Positions 1 through 11,947 of a stretch of DNA of 64,000 nucleotides are shown in pieces; the stretch's first letter is position 1; each line of letters begins with the position of its first letter. The notes beneath the pieces were generated by a model. It was not told the origin of the DNA. It ran no database searches and was given only the letters and a program-made list of their open reading frames with translations. The stretch comes from Tetrahymena thermophila SB210. Its lineage: Eukaryota > Ciliophora > Oligohymenophorea > Hymenostomatida > Tetrahymenidae. The DNA lies in contig NW_002475926.1 in assembly GCF_000189635.1 (NCBI RefSeq), positions 372,001-436,000 on the forward strand, given 5' to 3'. A program made the position numbers and the translations under genes.

Positions 1-1428
1 AAAAGAAGGTAATTTAAAGTAACTGCAAAAATTAAAAGATTAAGAAGGATATGAGACTGTCGTTCTTGAAAAACTAATCATGAAAATAGGAGCTCTTTTG
101 GCTTTAGGTTTTGGAGAAGCAGGATCTGAAATTATTGCTTCAAATATGAGTAAGGGTGGTTCAGTAGATCCTATGATACCAGGTAAAAAAATTATGGCTA
201 TTTTTGGCTTTTGTGATATCCGTAATTTTACAGATGCTACGGAAGTTCTATAAACAGGTGTCATGCTTTTTGTGAATGAAATTGCTGAAATTACTCACTC
301 TACAGTAGATTCTTTTTGTGGTCAATCAAATAAAAATATTGGTGATGCATTCTTGCTAGTATGGAAGTATGGAGAAGATGATTATTTTTATAATAGTGAA
401 AATCAGCTTGAATTAAAGGATACCTAAAAAGTTCATAATCTTGCTGATCTCCCAGTTTTAGCATTCCTTAAGATTATGGCAGCTATCACTATTTCTAAAA
501 AACTTTTCAAGTATCGTTAGCATAAGGGTTTAAATGAAAGACTCAAAAATTACAGAGTAAAAATGGGTTTCGGACTGCATGTTGGTTGGGCTATTGAAGG
601 AGCTATTGGATCTGGATTTAAAATTGATGCTTCATATTTGAGTCCAAATGTCAATATGGCATCACGTCTAGAAGCAGCTACCAAATAATTTGGTACTGGA
701 CTTTTAATAAGGTATTTATTTATTTATTTATACTTTTTTTATCTTTTGTTTTATCATAATTTAATTAATTTAAAATAAATTAAATTTAAAGTGGGCCTTT
801 ATATAAAATTCTAACTCCATAATGCTAAAACCACTTAAGACACATTGATAGAGTAACAGTCAAGGGTTCTCTTGTTCCTTTAGGTAAAATAATACTATTA
901 ATGAATAAATTTATCAATTATAATTTAAAAAGATATGTACACCGTTGATGTTCATTTGGATAATATTGTCTATAAGAAAGTTGGTAAAGATAGATTTGAT
1001 AATGCCCATCTAAGTTTAGCCATTAAGAAAAAGAAAAGAGTCATTGATAGAATGAAAAGAAATAAGCTAAAAGAGTCTATTATTAATGGAACAGAAAATC
1101 CTTATGAGTTCTTTAACACAGATAAAGAACTTGTTGCCATGAGAGAATTCTTTACACCTGTATTTCTTTCAATTTTACATAAAATATTTAAAATATTTTA
1201 TTTTTATATTAAAAATAGGAATTTTACTCATAATGGTAAGTTGGTTTTAAGTATTACCTTGATGGTAAATGGCCTCAAGCTAAAGAAATATTCTAAAAAA
1301 CACTAGTTATGCTTAATAGCAATGGTATAATTGATGGTCCTTCAAATACTCTAATAGAAGTTATTGAGGAACATGGTAATAAAGCACCTTCTGACTGGAA
1401 TGGATTCCGTGTCTTAACAGAGAAGTGA
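1..1428 (+). CDS. Class III nucleotide (probably adenylyl) cyclase, C-terminal part, 5' end outside window
   Basis: Makes a cyclic nucleotide, probably cAMP, from NTP. Reading starts in frame at base 2; exons 2..711, 792..883, 933..1159 and 1219..1428 join in phase and end at TGA, giving 412 visible residues. The catalytic core is clear. FGFCDIRNFTD carries the first metal-binding Asp, NKNIGDAFLLVWKY the second, and NVNMASRLEA the Asn/Arg transition-state pair. It ends with IDRVTVKGSLVPL and a C-terminal tail. The Lys before IGDAF and the Asp in FKIDASYLS are the purine-selecting pair usual in adenylyl rather than guanylyl cyclases (inference). The stretch GALLALGFGEAGSEII resembles alveolate cyclases, many of which carry an N-terminal ion-channel module; that part would lie upstream and cannot be seen. 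Six glutamines or more are written TAA/TAG. Confidence 0.88.
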
Positions 1429-2023
1429 AGAGACTCACTAACTAATACAAAAAAATTCTATTCTATCTTATACTAAAAAGCAAAACCATTAAGATAATTG
1501 TTTTATTCTTCCAAACAAATAACCTGTTAAATAAAGATTTAATTTACTAAAGAAAAAAATAAACAAAAATTTACTATTTATTATACTAAGTAAATGATAT
1601 ATAATATTTATTGTAATTACTCTGTATGACTTACCTTTAAAATAATTTTCAAATATTTCTTTCCACTATAAAAAAAATTTTAATTGTTTTGGCCAGTAGA
1701 CAGAATACAAGGATTCAAATTAATATGTATATATATGTATAAATATTTATTTATATAATCATTCATATATTTTCTTTAAAATGATTATTGAATAATTTTA
1801 AAGTTATTTTACTAATAATAAAAAAATAATTAAAATTAAAATATTTATTTAATTAAAATTAAAATATTTGATATACCAAAACAATCCTAACTATTTGCAT
1901 AAATTTTTGATAATTTAATGTAACATTTACAAATAGCTGTAGAGTGATTTTACTGAATCAACTTGTAAATTTTGATAATATATTATTACATAATTATTAT
2001 TAAAATATCTATTAAATAGAGAT
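1429..2023. other. Intergenic, AT-rich
   Basis: No supportable gene. The stretch holds poly-A/T and an alternating TATGTATATATATGTATA tract near 1723-1740. It lies between two genes in the same direction, so it should contain the cyclase 3' UTR and the promoter of the MIZ/Ulp1-like gene. Confidence 0.6.
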
Positions 2024-4837
2024 ATGGAAGCTGAGGAGAAGTTTTTAGAAGCTATTTAGTAAAGAAAAAGGAATGACTTGCACTAAAAATTTTTTTAAGA
2101 AGATGGTCAACTTTAGTTTATAACTTGCCCTTTATTCACTAACTTTACAGGTAAAAAGAAAATAGTACCATATAGAAATCCTTAATGTTTGAAACCTGAA
2201 TGTGTATATGATGAATAAGAACTTATAAACAGATTTAAACTCTCCGGTTATAGTACTTTTACGACATTTATTTGCCATACATGCAGAAAATCAATTTAGC
2301 TTCTTAAGTTTACTTTCGACTAAGCCCTTGAAGGTATCCTTTAAGAGTAAGCTTCAAAAAATACGAATATTAATTTTCATAATTATTTGACATCATATTT
2401 AGGTTAATTTTATGATAAAATGGCAAAATATGAAATGATATTTTATATCTTTGTATATTTACTTGTTAAATATTTTTACTTTTAATCAATAATAGTGTTT
2501 GGAAGCATTATAATAAAGAGACTAAGCTTATTTGTGAAAAAGTAAAAATATTCAGAAATGGAACATGGGAACCTATTTTACCAGGTTATATAAAAAATTT
2601 AGAATAAAATTTGAGACTAGAACTAGAAGGAGAAGAGGTAAAAGAAAGAAAAATACCTGGCTATGATATTCCTGAAGAATTTCTATTGGAGTAAGATAAC
2701 AATTTTAACAAGAAATTTGCAGTAAAAAAAATGGTTGTTTATAAAAATCTAATAAAATTGACAGATTTTAATTAAGGCGAGTATCAAAGTTTATTGTACA
2801 AATATTAAAATGAAGCAGAGCCTTTGAAAAGTCTTAAAGATTTAATGTTTTAGAGATATGGGTAAAACATATTAAACTCAGATTTTATTACTATATAGAA
2901 TGAAACATACTTTCCAAAGCATATTATGGCATTTTTTATGAAGTACTTGGAAGACTGGGCAAATAGAATTTTAGTTAATGAACTTGATTAAAAATCTTAC
3001 TTACTAAACAAAAAGAATCCTGCCTTAAATAAAGCTAGATTCTTGAGCTTTTTTGTAGTGAAAATATTATCTTATGATTCTTTTTATCGTTTGGCAAAAT
3101 ACGAAATATGGAGTGATAACATTAATTCAATCAAATAAAAACTAGGAAAAGATTAATATATATCATAAATTGATAAAATATTTCTTGTGATGCATTATGA
3201 TGAGAGATGGATACTCACTATCTCAGATCCCAGGACTGAAAAGATAAAAATTGTCGACTTTTTAGATCGTGAAATGAGTAGAGTAAATTAAATTTGAATG
3301 TAAATAATATTTAAATACATTTTTTATCACAAAGATTAAAGTAGATGAAATTGATGACATATCTAAATTTATAATTGAAAAAGAACTTTTTCCTGTAAAA
3401 GTCGATATTCCTATTGAAAGTCCTGAAGTAAAAACTATAAATTATTATAGTGATTGTGGTTTTTACATCTCTAGCTATTTATATAAAGCTATGATAACAG
3501 ATAGAGTATTAGGAGAAATACCAAATTTCAATGTCAAGTTTGCTGAAAAAAATAGAATGAGAGATTTATTGTGTTGGTTATTCCTAAGGTATTCTTATTT
3601 AAATGATGCAGATTAATAAATATAGATGAAAGATCTCGAACCATTATAAGAATCCCACATAGAGGATGAATTAGAAATGTAGAATGAAGAAATAAAATAA
3701 TAAAATGATTATGAAAATGATGTCATACAAAGGTGGAATTTAGATAGGCAAAGCGTTTCTATGAGTCACTCAAATTCTTAACTAATAAATAATATCAGCC
3801 TAAAGCCAAGTCCTAGGTATGGATTAGAAAAGTAAAATAGCAAACTGATGGGTAGTTTTGAAAATTAAAGAAATTCTATAAATCGACACCCAAGCTTTCA
3901 ATCTGAATCTTCAATACATTCAAATATGAGGTAAAGCATTGGAAAGTAAAATAAAAATTACGATTCAATATTCAAATAGTAAGCATCAATAAAATAATCT
4001 CTGAGCGATCAAAATCTATTATAAAATTAGTAATCCCTTCTTCGAAGGCAGAAATCTAACCTATCACAGATTTCTAATAATTCTTAGATAGATAAATTAC
4101 CTTCTCTTAAAAAAGTTGAGAGTGAGAAAGAACCATTTTTTGTGTCAACTAAGGGAGAGTTGAAGAATATCCTCTAAAATTGGTACTAAAATGTAAAATT
4201 TATTATAAAAAAATAAAAATTGTTTTTCTAATTAATCTTATTATAAAAGGTATTACAAGAAGCTATGTGGCTTAAATAATAAAAAGAAGAAGAAGAAAAC
4301 TAAAAAAAGCAGTATGAAGAACAAAAATTTAATCAAAATTTAGGCTAATATGGCAATTAAAACATCAACAAATAGTATGATCAGCAAGATGAGTTTTAGA
4401 AGTTATTAGAAATTCATAGAAAGAATTTCAATGAAAATAGGCAAAATTTTATATCAAGCGAACTAGATAAATAGTTTTCTAAAGGAATCGACTATAGAAT
4501 GCTTGACTAGTTAACAGTAGACGATTTATCTAATCTTCTCATTTAATTTTAGTAACTTAAAATGTTGGAAAGTCCAGAACTATAAGGATTAAATGTTAAT
4601 GAATTATAAAATTAGTTTAATAACTTAAATATAGATCCACTATCACAAAATCTAGGTCTTGATTTCTCAAATCTTAATCCATAAGAAATGATGGAATTAG
4701 CTTAATTTAACTAAATGCTATAATAAAATATTCTATAAACAGTGCAAAGATAAGGAAATAAATAAAATAAAAGTAAAAAAAGAGGAAAATCAAAGAATGA
4801 AAAAAATAGAAAAAAAAAGAAAAAAAGTTAGGAATGA
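2024..4837 (+). CDS. MIZ/SP-RING-like zinc finger fused to a Ulp1/SENP-like peptidase domain
   Basis: Likely tied to the SUMO system, but possibly catalytically dead in both halves. Exons 2024..2452, 2506..3282, 3335..4192 and 4250..4837 are all multiples of three (883 residues, phase-0 introns). Residues about 33-91 look like a MIZ finger: ITCPL, then C55-LKPE-C60, then C84-HT-C87. The usual zinc-binding His of C-x-H-x2-C is Lys57. Residues about 366-450 look like a C48 (Ulp1) core: KIFLVMHYDERWILTI, IVDFL with Asp394, and SDCGFYISSYL with Cys443. The catalytic His normally sits just before the Trp, but here it is Arg377; a His does occur at 373. The remaining C-terminal half is Q/N/S-rich and ends in a lysine-rich basic tail. 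The fusion is read from one continuous spliced frame. Splice site 1 is the least certain. Confidence 0.68.
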
Positions 4838-5553
4838 TTTTAATAGTAAAATTGTATTATTTTAATCATATCAAATTCAATATAAAATATTTAGAAATTT
4901 AAAGTGTTGATAATATAATTAATTAAAGTAAAAAGATTAGCTAATTTATATAAAGCATCTAAAAATTTATAAAAGACTAATCTAAACTATTATTTGGGAA
5001 ATTATTAATATAAAATAATTTTTAATTTAGATATTAAAAAAAATTAAACTAACTCCTTTTACTTTGTGTGTTTACTTACATCAGATATGAAATTTAATAT
5101 AAAATTTTGTAATAATTATTCAAATAAAATTAATAATAGAATTAAATATTTTTGATATTGAATGAAACTTTTATAAAATCATTTAAAGAATTTTATTTAT
5201 TTTAATAAAAAGTTAGTTTATTTTAAATTAAGTTTATATCATTTTTTCAAATACATATTATTAGATTGAGATATTCAAAATTCTATTTTAAATATTAAAT
5301 ATTTTTTAAAAGTAAAATAATCTATAAATGATTAATAATTAACTACCAAATAATAGAAATATATCTTTAAATTAAAAAAAATTTATAAAAATATCTATTT
5401 TAAGAATAAACTTCATTCATTAATTATTTTTTTTCTTTCTTAGTTCTATCATTTTTTCTTAAAAACCACTTTGATATTTAATATAAATTAACTTGAACCA
5501 AATTTCCTATTTAATTTTAAAAAATATAAATATTTATTCAACAAAAAGATAAA
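4838..5553. other. Intergenic, AT-rich
   Basis: Very AT-rich, with no reading frame of coding character. It should hold the 3' UTR of the MIZ/Ulp1-like gene and the upstream region of the small coiled-coil gene. Confidence 0.6.
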
Positions 5554-6009
5554 ATGAATGAAGAACAAGATGATATAACAGAAGAAGAAATGTATGAATT
5601 TCTTCAGAAGGAATGTGAGGATTTGATTGATTAGTATGAAAAGATAAGACAAGAAAATGAACAAGAATTTAAACTTAGTGAAAATCATTTGAATAGATAT
5701 ACAGAATAATAAAATGAAGATGAAAACGAATTTGGAAGCAATCCCGAATTTAATATACCAGAAAACTTAGATTCTAAAGAAGATATTGAAAAATACAAAG
5801 ATAAATTATTAGAAGAAAAGAGAGCCTTAGAATCCTAGTTTATAGATGTAAATATAGACATTTAAAGAAAAAAAAGATAGATAGAAGATTTTCATTCAGA
5901 GCTCGAGAATACTAAAAAAGGAATTTAGCTAATGGAATCTAAGATACAAGAAAAAGACAAAGCAATAAAGATATTAGAAGAACACATTGAAAAATTTAAA
6001 TAATTTTGA
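5554..6009 (+). CDS. Small acidic coiled-coil protein, unknown function
   Basis: A single-exon frame of 151 residues from ATG at 5554 to TGA. It begins MNEEQDDITEEEMYEFLQKE and is rich in Glu, Lys and Gln. Heptad-like spacing of hydrophobics runs through most of it, especially from about residue 80 (IEKYKDKLLEEKRALESQ) to the end (KILEEHIEKFKQF), so a dimeric coiled coil is likely. No catalytic motif, signal peptide or membrane segment is visible. The codon pattern is coding-like: TAA/TAG are used for Gln and TGA is absent until the end. I do not recognise the family. An extra exon on either side cannot be excluded, because short AT-rich introns are common here. Confidence 0.7.
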
Positions 6010-7375
6010 ATATGAAAAAACAATAAGAGGAAACCTACCTTATGGAATAACAAAAAGCCTATAAAATTATATATTTAAAAATGTTAGTAATGTAAAATTA
6101 GTTTATAGAAATAATAATTCGAGTTCAGAATAATATAATTAATAATAATATTAGATTAAATAATAATTAAGTAATATTTTACTTTTATTTGTTCTGCTTA
6201 TAGATTAAAATCAATCATCAAATTAAGTATAAAATTAAATAATTTTTCAGTCAGCTTTTTTAAAAATAATTCTTCAAAAGCATTTTTAATATTTAAAATT
6301 AATAATATTTTAGATTAATTTTTAGTGGCTATTTTATATTTAGGATATCTTTTAGAATTGCATAAATTAGCTCTGCTCTACAACTAAATTTTTTATATTT
6401 TATAATTAATTTCACTCAATAAACTTAAAATCATAGGGGAGTTTTTTGGGTTTGTAAACAAATAATAATAATGGATTAGGAATATAGTAACTGAAAACTT
6501 TTTTTATTAAAATTAATATTGGAAATGAAGATGTATAGATAAAAATATATTAATTTTATAATTAAAAAAATAAATTTTTCGAAGTAAATTAAGTTTAGAT
6601 TTTATATGATAAACCTATAGGTTGTGGGATATATTACAAAAAAAAACATTTGACCTAAAGAATAATAAATTATTGTTTGTAAAGAAATATTACTAAATAG
6701 TAATATTCCTAGAGAATTGATAGTAAAATAAATTCTAGTTCACTGTCAATAATAATGGTAATCATATTATAAAATACTAAGGTTGTTAGCAAAAAAATAT
6801 AATTTTTGAAAAATCTTTTTTCAAAATAGTTTCTGAATTCTTATTTTAAATTTATTTGAATTAAATAAAATGAGTATGTATGTATTGTGAAGTATGTAAA
6901 AATAATTATTTTAAAAAATATTTCCTCACCCAAAAAAATAAATAATAAAAAAAGTATTTGATTTTATGCTTGATATTTTAATGTATCAAAATTATATAAA
7001 ATTAAATAAAAATATTTTGATAAATTAAATTAAATCATAGTCAATTGTTACACTATTTAAATTAACAATAAATTTAGTGAAACCTTGAACAACCAAAATA
7101 GTATGTAGTCTATCTGAATTAAGGAAACGTTTACTAACAGAAAGTATATTTATTAATAGTTATTATTTTCTAATGAATAAATATTTTAGTATAAAAATGA
7201 AAGATTAACAAAAATAGTATGAGTGTGGATTGAATAATACAACTTTTATTAATAGAAATATATTTTTTAATAAATATTAATTTTTAAAAGAATAAATATA
7301 TCAGTTTAATAATAAATGATTGATTGATGAACTAATTATATATATGTATATATTTTTTTTTATATTACCATCATT
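6010..7375. other. Convergent intergenic region, no gene seen
   Basis: About 1.37 kb between the convergent ends of the coiled-coil gene (+) and the Q/N-rich gene (-). It is AT-rich, with many TGA triplets in all frames and an alternating TATATATGTATATAT tract at about 7337-7352. I see nothing that supports a gene. Confidence 0.6.
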
Positions 7376-10300
7376 TCACTTTATAGAATTTTATATAGAA
7401 GAAAATTTATTAACACCGTACAATTAACCTGAAATGCTATTACTTTTTTAATGAATTCTCATACATGTTATAGGGTTTTTAGGTAACTCTTTTTTTGAGC
7501 TATTTTAATCTGATTAATTCATTTTCAATTTTTTGTCTATCTGCTAGTTAAGTTGTTTTTTAATATTGAATGACTATTCATTTAAAACTCTTGGGTTATT
7601 TGTTAAATTTGATATATTTTTGTTGTTGCTAAAATTCATATGATTGTTCATATTTTAGCTTGTTTATTTGTTTACGTTTTTATCTAGTTTATTATTAGAT
7701 GATTCAAATTCGCCTTTGTTTTATTCCTTTAATGTAGAAAATTAAATATTTTCTTACTGTTGATGTGAATGCTGTTATTATTATTACTAAACTTAGCCTG
7801 TACATTGTTATTGATATTGGGCAACGCTTAAAGATGATTATATATTTTTAAAGCTATTTAAATCATATATAAAGCTTGTGGAATTTCTATTTGTATTAAA
7901 CGGTGAGTAAGGTTCTACGTATTTTAGAGGACTTTCAGGTTATTAAAATTTCTACTCAGAGGGATTATTTATAGCTTTGTTTTCATTAGTTTTTTTTTAC
8001 ATAGTTTAGTTATTATTAGGAGGTATTTAGATTTGGCTATAAAATCCTGTATTAATAGTTTACTATTTATTATAAGAAGGTGTATACTAAGAAGCATTTC
8101 TTTACTTAACAGTAGTTGGTTGATTTTTTTGTGTACTAAAACTGTTATTTTTAACTTTATCTTATTAATTTTAAATAACATCTTTATAGCTTTAAGATCT
8201 TTAAATTTTATCTTTACCTGATATTGGAGAAACTCTATCTTTTTAGCTTGTTTTATTGTTAATTGGTATTTTTGTTTAGCTATTTGCATTAATTTCTTAA
8301 GTTTTCATATCTGTTTAATTATTGATAGGATTTACTTCATAATTAAGATTAAAGCTGGTTTAATTATTTGGTAGCTACTTTATCATTGGTTGTTATTAGT
8401 TTATGTATTAATTATTATCTTACTAAATTAAATTATTATCAATCAACTATGTTTAATATTAGCTTTAAATAATTGGTACCTAGTTAGCTAACTACATATT
8501 TAAATTTGTATTTTAATAATTAATATCCCCATTTATTTGTTAGGGAATCTAAGTTTTCTAAAGAAGGGTTTATTTATCGTTTTTATTATCTACTAAGTTT
8601 TAGGGAAATTTGTTAGACTTTTTTATTTTTTCTTCTTCATTATACAGAAGTGAGCTCATGTCGTTTTTTAAATTGAAAGGCTTCTTGATAGATAAATTAT
8701 CTTCTTTTTTAGCAAAAATCATAGGCTAAAGATTAGGAGATTTATAAATTCCACGCTATCCATTAGGCTATGATTTATTCCTTAATCTTGTTATTGGATT
8801 TTCTTTTTCTCTTTTAATAGGTGTAGGTGTTTAATTCAATGTAGGGTTGGCTTCTTTTGCTGAACTATTCTAAATAATAAAGCTGTTATTATCTTGTACA
8901 TTTTTAGATGCAGAATAACTCTCCTAACAATTATTTAGTTAAGCATTTATTTTAAGTGATATATCTTCTATTTTATTTTTATTATCTGCCAGTTTTTGTT
9001 ATATTTGAAGCAAATTCAGTTATTCTAGATGATTGAGTTAAGAGGGATCTTTCATATTAGAATTAGAGATTATGCTGAACATTTAGCTGTTGTTGATTGT
9101 ATTGTTAAGATTACTTATTTAAGATTATTTTAATTAATTAAGATTTTGATAAGATATTGAGTTTATTTTGCCTTCATTTTAGTTAAATTTGTTACCACTC
9201 TTTTCTTCTATATTTAGGTTTATATTATCTTAGCTCAGTTAACTCATGTAATTATTGAAATTATTATCACTTCTTTTTTATCCTTGGTTATGAATTTAGC
9301 TCATTTAGTTGTAATAAGGTTAAGCTGTGTTTTAATATTACCTTGGCTGATGAGTTGAAAGAGATAAGTTAGAAGAAATAGTTATATTTTTATTTGGATT
9401 AGGGTATTAGCTAATCCCTAAATTATTTTAATATAAAGCAGCTTCACCGCTATTGAACACTGTTATGTTGTTATTCAATTCATTTTTAGATTGGTTAAAA
9501 TGTGTGATTCTATCATCTAAACTGATTTATTTGCTTGTGACCTATTTTTATGGTGATTAGATGCTATCAAACTCATTTGCTTAACATTATTAATATGAAA
9601 GATATAAACCCTCTTATTTATTCTAGAAATTATTTATGTTATCAGGAGAATTTAATTTTTACAAATTTTCAAATTAATTAAGAAAATTTTAACAAACTGG
9701 AATATTTTTGTTTGTTTCCTAGTTGCTTTCACTATATTTTAATTGTTGGTTATTTTATTGAAAGTTTACTGATGTCTAAAACATGCTTTAATATATTTAT
9801 TGTTGACTTTATAAAACCTAACTGGATTATAAAATTGGCGAATTAATAATTTAATTATTTTAGGATTAGAAATTAATTTAACTTTAGTTAGTTTGTTGAT
9901 AAGTGCAAAAATTGTATTGATTTTAAAGCTGATTTGTATCAGTTGGTATTTAATTAACTTTTTTTAGTTCATTAACTGCACCTAATAAATTTAAATTTTT
10001 TACATTTTGCTAACTATTTATTTCTTAGTTTTCTATAAGATTATCAACTTGCAGATTACTTAAATTAGTTTTTTATAAAAACATGCTGCTTTTTTATGAG
10101 TTATTGGTATTCATCACGCCTTAGTCATACTGGAACGGAGATAAATTATTTTAGCTTAAATCTTCCATATTTATTTTGTATGATTTAGGTGTTTGAGTCT
10201 TTTCAATAGTTTTTATGCAAGGTGAGTTAAGAAATACTTGTGTTGACTAAGTATTCTAAGCTGATTCTTAACTAGTAAGAGGTGGTTTTTTTATCATAGT

Positions 10301-11041
10301 AATATTGCCACTATTACCATAATTACCTTCATTATTTAGTTTATCAGTTTTTTTTTTCAATATCTCAAATTTTGTAAAGTTGCAGGTCTAGTTATTGTTG
10401 AGCTCTTAAACTTTTGTTTCAATGTTTGGATTTTCATCAGTAATTGAGTCTTGCATTGTAAAATCATAGTCTGAATTAGTTTAATCTTTTTTCGATTTAT
10501 TTAAAAGTTTTTTTAAGTTTTTTTTTTAAAAAGGCCCAGAAGGTTTTGCTGAATGTGGCGAGTTATTTGAAATACGGCTTGAAGGCTTTTAAAGATATTC
10601 ATTCAATTAGTTTTTTTTTAATACAGCTGTTTCAACATTTTTTTCATTTTGTCTAATATTATTATTAATCTCATCATAATGGCTAATGTAGTCTTAAATA
10701 GAAGAGCAGCTCTTTTTAGTTTATAGAAAGAGTAGGATAAAACATTTAAATGGTATTTACAAATAAAATTTCGTAAAAAATGAAAAATAAATTTAAAAAT
10801 GCTTAGAAAGCAACTAAAATAAAAAATGAAAATTTTAGTAAAAGTTTCCTAACACAATTAAAGTAAACATTAAAAGTCAAATAAGTTTTACAGGGGATTA
10901 AATGGTGTCCATAAATGGATTAGTACCTAAATTAACCATAATTTTGCTATAAAGAGTTTGCCTATCAAAATCATCTAGAGATGCTTTGCTCTTTGACTGA
11001 ACCCTCTTTTAACTTTCAGGATGTAAATATCTAGAAGACAT
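7376..11041 (-). CDS. Large Q/N-rich protein of unknown function
   Basis: Two exons on the minus strand: 11041..10892 (50 codons) and 10711..7376 (1112 codons), joined in phase 0 across a 180-nt intron, for 1161 residues. The N-terminus is the least repetitive part (MSSRYLHPESQKRVQSKSKA, then DDFDRQTLYSKIMVNLG). After that the protein is overwhelmingly Asn, Gln, Ser and Lys, with a polyglutamine patch near the C-terminus (QCTGQVQQQQQQHSHQQQ). A possible coiled-coil stretch lies mid-protein (NHLEQLNLLQIQQKLADNKN). Most Gln codons are TAA or TAG. No enzyme motif, signal peptide or membrane segment was found. Low-complexity composition suggests a disordered scaffold or prion-like protein, but that is inference. 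The frame is uninterrupted by TGA for more than 3.3 kb, which makes it a real gene. Confidence 0.8.
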
Positions 11042-11947
11042 ATTTACTTACTATCTATTTATCTATTAATATTTTTTGTTTATTTACCTAATTCTTTTTT
11101 TCTACTATATCAAAAGTAAAGCAAAGAACTTGAAATTTTTAGCTTTAATTATTTTTTATGTAAATTAAATTACAGTTAACTGGTCTCTCCTTTACTTTAT
11201 CTTATTATTAACTTTTATTTTTTGGTAAATATTATGTAGAATAACTTAATCTAAAAAAAATTTATTGCTTTTCAACACTTCTATCAAGCATTCATTTATG
11301 AGTCCTTTTATTTTTTTATTTCATTTACTTATTGAACAGTATTTTGTTATAAAAATAAAAAAATTTAAATATCATTATTGATTGTTAATTAATTTTAATA
11401 TTACTTTTATATACATTGATTATTTTACATCGAATATTTAATAAGTCTGAATAACATGTATTTTATATATAAGTTTTTATATCCTTAATAAAATAGTTAG
11501 ATGGATTAAAATTTTTAAATTGGAGTCTTTATTTAATCAAAATATATTAAAGTATTTCAATAAAATAAGTATAATTTTCTCATAAGTTTTGAATTAAAGA
11601 TTGCTATTTAAAATAATTTTTATAAACTATAAATTAATTTTTTAAATTATACAATGATTCAATTTCTAAAAATATTTAATTAATTTTTTAATCCAAGATA
11701 TATTTTTATCTCATAAACCTAATATTATTTTAAATATTTCATAAATCTTTAATTGTGATAACAATATATACATACATGCATGCATGTATGCATGCATTTT
11801 TGTGATTTGAAATTAGACATTAATATTTTTACAGAATTTATATTCAACTACTTATATAAGTTCGAGTTTTTATTTATTAGAAATTCTTTTTTATATTTAA
11901 AATAAAGAAATTTGATAAATTAATTTGTATAATTTTTTTTACTTTTA
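11042..11947. other. Divergent promoter region with ATGC microsatellite
   Basis: Lies between the starts of the Q/N-rich gene (-) and the RBM5-like gene (+), so it probably holds both promoters. AT-rich, with no coding frame. A short run built from CATG/CATA steps occurs at about 11770-11797. Confidence 0.55.
11770..11797. repeat. Near-palindromic CATA/CATG/GCAT microsatellite
   Basis: Tandem CATA then CATG/GCAT tetranucleotides, for example CATGCATGCATGTATGCATG. The run is almost its own reverse complement. It lies about 150 nt upstream of the RBM5-like start codon. Confidence 0.8.

Noticed and set aside
2024-4837. Possible domesticated transposon, because some DNA transposons carry Ulp1 domains
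   Set aside because: No transposase motif, terminal inverted repeat or target duplication was seen nearby.
11770-11797. Hairpin as a transcription terminator or attachment site
   Set aside because: It is a simple tetranucleotide run upstream of a start codon and has no recombinase gene nearby.
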